A stretch of DNA of 9,541 nucleotides from Ruminococcus sp. UBA4240 (GTDB lineage: Bacteria > Bacillota > Clostridia > Oscillospirales > Ruminococcaceae): contig DGXE01000057.1 of the NCBI GenBank assembly GCA_002395525.1, forward strand, positions 1 to 9,541. Reading direction: 5' to 3'. The notes under the pieces were generated by a model. It did not search any database and was not told the DNA's origin. It saw nothing but the letters and a program-made list of their open reading frames with translations. Shown piece by piece: positions 6,581 to 9,541 of the stretch. Numbering within the stretch: the first letter of the stretch is position 1; every line of letters starts with the position of its first letter. Both the position numbers and the translations under genes were made by a program.

Positions 6581-6590
6581 GTGGTATAAT
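6562..6590 (+). promoter_or_regulatory. Consensus sigma-A promoter of the protease gene
   Basis: TTGACA (6562-6567) and TATAAT (6585-6590) are both perfect consensus with the ideal 17-base spacer. The TGG just before the -10 box adds an extended -10 element. Transcription would begin near 6597, giving a leader of about 89 bases. Such a complete promoter is expected to be strong unless repressed. Confidence 0.93.
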
Positions 6591-6596
6591 CAGTTT

Positions 6597-6661
6597 CGGA
6601 TGCATCAAGGATCTGCATCCGCTGAAGAAAGACACAGGGATGTTCTGTCGGCACTGCCGAC
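6597..6661 (+). promoter_or_regulatory. Protease mRNA leader with two hairpins
   Basis: The predicted transcript begins at or next to an 8-bp perfect stem (6597-6604 with 6614-6621, 9-base loop). A second 6-bp stem with a 3-base loop (6647-6652 with 6656-6661) ends 12 bases before the GGAGG ribosome site (6674-6678). Neither has a T-run, so neither is a terminator. A 5'-terminal hairpin may protect the message from decay. Confidence 0.5.
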
Positions 6662-6685
6662 TGTACACATGATGGAGGAATGGAT

Positions 6686-8998
6686 ATGCCGGGAAAAAGA
6701 CCCACAGGCAGACAGAAACACGTAGTCAGCGGCAAGGTTGATGCCAGCAGGAGAGGTTCAGGTCTGGGCACAGGGCCTGTTGGAGGCGGGATGCCTCATT
6801 CAAACAGACCCGCCGGCAGGGGGATCACCCGTGCGGCAGGGGGCGGCGGTATACTCACCGTCATCATAGTCATTGTGCTCCTGCTTCTGAACAGGGGTTC
6901 ATCAGGGACGGACAGCAGCTATACCTATGATGAGAACAGCTATTATGACAACGGCGGCTATTCCGACAGCGTGCAGACCACTGCGGCTGCGGCGGTGGAC
7001 AATACAGTGGCAAGCGGCTCCCGCAACAAGTACACCAACATCCGTGGGGACGGCACCGACACCGTTACCCTTATGGTGTATATGTGCGGAACGGATCTGG
7101 AATCCTCCTACGGCATGGCTACCAACGACCTGCGGGAAATGGCGAATGCGGATCTTTCCGACAAGGTGAATATCATAGTATACACAGGGGGCTGCCGACA
7201 GTGGAAGACCAATGGCATCAGCAGCAGCACCAACCAGATATACAAAATAGGCTCCGGCAGCATGGCCAATCTGGTGGAAAGCGACGGGGAAAAGTCAATG
7301 ACCGACCCTGCCACCCTTTCCTCCTTCATAAAATACTGCTCCTCCAATTACCCTGCGGACAGGTATGAGCTTATCCTGTGGGATCACGGCGGCGGCTCCG
7401 TATCCGGCTACGGCTACGATGAAAAGTTCAAGAGCGCAGGTGCCATGGATCTGGGGGAGATATCCCGTGCCCTGAACGAGGGCGGTGTCAAGTTTGACTT
7501 TATAGGCTTTGATGCCTGCCTTATGGCAACTGCGGAAACTGCCCTCATGCTGGACAGCTATGCGGACTACATGATAGCCTCCGAGGAGACGGAGCCGGGT
7601 ATCGGCTGGTACTACACCAACTGGCTCACTTCACTCAGCAGGAACACCTCCATGCCCACCGTTGAGATAGGGAAGAGCATAGCCGATGACTTTATAAGCG
7701 CCTGCAATTCCCAGTGCAGGGGGCAGAAGACCACCCTTTCCGTCACGGATCTGGCGGAGTTTGCAAATACCGTCCCCTCCAAGCTGTCTGACTTTGCTGA
7801 TTCCATAACGGGGCTCATCAAGGATCGGGACTACAAGACCGTATCCGATGCCCGCTACAGCACAAGGGAGTTTGCCCAGTCCTCAAAGATAGACCAGATA
7901 GACCTGGCTGATTTTGCCGGGAAGGTGAACACCTCCGAGGGGAGAGAGCTTATCTCCGCTATACAGGGGGCTGTAAAGTACAACAGATACAACAACATGT
8001 CCGATGCAAACGGCATATCCATCTACTTCCCCTATCAGCGCAAATCCTATGTGGATACTGCCTGCGAGACCTACAAGGAGATAGGCCTTTCCGACGAGTA
8101 TTCCCGCTGCATACGCTACTTTGCCAGCACCCAGGGGGCAGGCCAGGCAGCTGTGGGGGGCAGCACCTCACCCTTCTCCTCCCTTATCGGGGGCGGCTCC
8201 ACATCAGGCTTCTCCTCAGATCTGCTCAGTGCATTCATGGGAGGCGACAGCAGTGCCCTTTCCGGCGGCTTCGGCGGCCTTGGCAGCCTTGCGGGGGCAT
8301 TCCTCTCCGACAGGGCGATGCCCGATGAGGAGCTTACGGAATACATAACCGTCAACAGCCTTGATACCTCCGCTCTCAACTGGAGGGACAAGAACGGCTC
8401 CAAGACCATATCCCTTACCGGGACCCAGTGGGAGCTGGTGGAGGATGTAGCCCTGAATATGTTTGTGGACGACGGCACCGGCTATATGGACTTAGGCCTT
8501 GACAACACCCTTACCTACGATGAGGATGACGAACTTGTGTGCGAGAGCGACAGGACATGGCTCACAGTGGACGGTCATCTTGTGGCTTACTATTACACCG
8601 ATACCAGCATCGTAAACGGCCATGAGGTGTACAGCGGCTATATCCCCGCATTCCTCAACGGGGAGCGGGTAAAACTCATAGTTGTATTTGACGATGAGGA
8701 CGAAGCACATCCCTACGGCTACATCGCAGGTGCGGCAACGGATTACAACGATGAGAGCATCGGCGTTGCCGCAAAGAGCCTTACGGAGATAAAGGACGGG
8801 GATGCAATAGACTTTATCTGCGATTACTACGCCTATGACGGCAGCTATCTGGACACCTACTATCTGGGCGAGCAGCTAACCGTGTCCGGGGAGCCTTCCC
8901 TTGCCAATATTGAGATAGCGGACAAGAAGCTCCTTGTGACATACAGATTTACGGATATATACAACAATCAGTTCTGGACAGAGTCCGTAAGTGAGTAG
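6686..8998 (+). CDS. Membrane-anchored clostripain-family (C11) cysteine peptidase
   Basis: A 770-residue protein of the clostripain/peptidase C11 family, cysteine proteases that usually cleave after Arg or Lys and often self-process. I chose the ATG at 6686 over the one at 6680 because GGAGG (6674-6678) is 7 bases from it and only 1 base from the other. Residues 1-50 are rich in Gly, Arg and Lys. Residues about 52-69 form one hydrophobic segment (ILTVIIVIVLLLL) with no cleavage site evident, which suggests a single-pass anchor with the enzyme outside. A Ser/Tyr/Asp-rich stalk (70-120) leads to the catalytic domain: TLMVYMCGTDLESS (128-141), LWDHGGG with catalytic His234, and GFDACLMA with catalytic Cys278. 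A Gly/Ser-rich stretch (about 482-548) separates it from a C-terminal region (550-770) rich in beta-type and acidic sequence that I cannot name. No terminator is seen after the stop, so reading into glyS is possible. The substrate is unknown. Confidence 0.93.
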   Translation: MPGKRPTGRQKHVVSGKVDASRRGSGLGTGPVGGGMPHSNRPAGRGITRAAGGGGILTVIIVIVLLLLNRGSSGTDSSYTYDENSYYDNGGYSDSVQTTAAAAVDNTVASGSRNKYTNIRGDGTDTVTLMVYMCGTDLESSYGMATNDLREMANADLSDKVNIIVYTGGCRQWKTNGISSSTNQIYKIGSGSMANLVESDGEKSMTDPATLSSFIKYCSSNYPADRYELILWDHGGGSVSGYGYDEKFKSAGAMDLGEISRALNEGGVKFDFIGFDACLMATAETALMLDSYADYMIASEETEPGIGWYYTNWLTSLSRNTSMPTVEIGKSIADDFISACNSQCRGQKTTLSVTDLAEFANTVPSKLSDFADSITGLIKDRDYKTVSDARYSTREFAQSSKIDQIDLADFAGKVNTSEGRELISAIQGAVKYNRYNNMSDANGISIYFPYQRKSYVDTACETYKEIGLSDEYSRCIRYFASTQGAGQAAVGGSTSPFSSLIGGGSTSGFSSDLLSAFMGGDSSALSGGFGGLGSLAGAFLSDRAMPDEELTEYITVNSLDTSALNWRDKNGSKTISLTGTQWELVEDVALNMFVDDGTGYMDLGLDNTLTYDEDDELVCESDRTWLTVDGHLVAYYYTDTSIVNGHEVYSGYIPAFLNGERVKLIVVFDDEDEAHPYGYIAGAATDYNDESIGVAAKSLTEIKDGDAIDFICDYYAYDGSYLDTYYLGEQLTVSGEPSLANIEIADKKLLVTYRFTDIYNNQFWTESVSE

Positions 8999-9018
8999 AC
9001 CGTCCTGTGAAAAAGGGC

Positions 9019-9047
9019 TTGACAAAAAGGATAAACCGTAATATAAT
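9019..9047 (+). promoter_or_regulatory. Consensus sigma-A promoter of glyS
   Basis: TTGACA (9019-9024) and TATAAT (9042-9047) are both perfect, with a 17-base spacer. Transcription would start near 9054, leaving a leader of about 33 bases before the ATG at 9087. The promoter begins 20 bases after the protease stop codon. Confidence 0.92.
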
Positions 9048-9086
9048 AATCTTTGTTTTATATGTACCGAAAGGGGAATCTTTACA

Positions 9087-9541
9087 ATGGCTTTTGAAAA
9101 GACTATGGATAAGATCGTTGCACTGTGCAAGGGCAGAGGGTTCGTATATCCCGGCAGTGAGATATACGGCGGCCTTGCAAATACATGGGACTACGGTCCT
9201 CTGGGCGTAGAGCTCAAGAACAATATAAAGAAGGCATGGCTGAAAAAGTTCGTGCAGGAGTCTCCCTACAATGTAGGGCTTGATTCCGCTATCCTTATGA
9301 ACACCCAGACCTGGGTGGCATCAGGGCATATAGGCGGCTTCTCCGATCCTCTCATGGACTGCCGCAGCTGCAAGACAAGGCACCGTGCGGACAAGCTCAT
9401 CGAGGACAATTCCGATGAGAACCCTGCGGGCTGGACAAATGCCCAGATGGAGGAGTACATAGCCTCCCACGATATCGTGTGCCCCAACTGCGGCAAGAAG
9501 GACTTCACCTCCATCAGACAGTTCAACCTGATGTTCAAGAC
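9087..9541 (+). CDS. glyS: Glycyl-tRNA synthetase, alpha2 type, partial at the window end
   Basis: The first 151 residues of a class II glycyl-tRNA synthetase of the single-chain alpha2 type (also called glyQS); the frame is open to the last base and the rest is cut off. The enzyme attaches glycine to tRNA-Gly in the cytosol using ATP. Signature sequence includes GFVYPGSEIYGGLANTWDYG (residues 18-37) and GPLGVELKNNIKKAW (37-51), the class II motif 1 region, then NTQTWVASGHIGGFSDP (72-88). Two CxxC pairs, Cys92/Cys95 and Cys132/Cys135, form the usual zinc-binding insertion. The end, RQFNLMFK, is also conserved in this family. The ribosome site AAGGGG (9071-9076) is 10 bases from the ATG, slightly long. 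It has its own promoter. Confidence 0.96.
   Translation, partial: MAFEKTMDKIVALCKGRGFVYPGSEIYGGLANTWDYGPLGVELKNNIKKAWLKKFVQESPYNVGLDSAILMNTQTWVASGHIGGFSDPLMDCRSCKTRHRADKLIEDNSDENPAGWTNAQMEEYIASHDIVCPNCGKKDFTSIRQFNLMFK

Larger units (their letters stand above)
6354..6685. other. AT-rich divergent intergenic region
   Basis: This is the 332 bases between the divergently read HAD/ligase and protease genes. The half next to the HAD gene is very AT-rich with several T and A runs and no credible coding frame. The half next to the protease gene carries its promoter, a dyad over the -35 box and a leader with two hairpins. A 12-base direct repeat TGCATTATTTAT lies at 6376-6387 and 6491-6502, and TTTGTGCA occurs at 6463-6470 and 6487-6494. 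I see no tRNA or recognised riboswitch. Confidence 0.8.

Noticed and set aside
8999..9018. Terminator between the protease and glyS
   Set aside because: No stem of useful length and no T-run follow the stop codon before the glyS promoter.
1..9541. Mobile element, CRISPR array, tRNA/rRNA or defence system
   Set aside because: No transposase or integrase-like protein, no regularly spaced repeats, no tRNA-like cloverleaf and no defence-type domain could be seen on either strand.

Overview
The window reads as an ordinary chromosomal stretch from a low-to-mid GC Gram-positive anaerobe of the class Clostridia, most like a gut or rumen Ruminococcus/Oscillospiraceae member. The grounds are consensus sigma-A promoters, purine-rich Shine-Dalgarno sites, an alpha2-type glycyl-tRNA synthetase, a clostripain-family protease, and a surface protein built of DUF6273, MBG-like, InlB-type and FnIII-like modules. 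The genus is inferred from gene content and style, not from a search.

Layout. Positions 1-60 hold a strong terminator-like hairpin only about 30 bases before a plus-strand gene (85-3258) for a large secreted modular protein. That gene ends at a hairpin terminator (3279-3312), probably shared with the convergent minus-strand unit. The minus-strand unit (6353 down to 3347) carries a HAD phosphatase joined in frame to an acyl-CoA ligase, and then pth (peptidyl-tRNA hydrolase). A 332-base AT-rich divergent intergenic region (6354-6685) carries a perfect sigma-A promoter for the plus-strand clostripain-like protease (6686-8998). A second perfect consensus promoter lies 20 bases after that gene and drives glycyl-tRNA synthetase (9087 to the window end, partial).

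The genes do not form an obvious single pathway. Two are translation housekeeping genes (pth, glyS), two encode envelope or secreted proteins (the modular surface protein and the membrane-anchored protease), and one is a metabolic two-domain protein. Nothing in the window looks like a mobile element, CRISPR array, phage or defence system. The points that most deserve a second look are: the stop-less HAD/ligase junction with a ribosome binding site buried in it; the abrupt composition change inside the surface-protein gene; an unassigned region of about 110 residues in that protein; the hairpin before the surface-protein gene that leaves no room for a promoter; and a dyad centred on the -35 box of the protease promoter.
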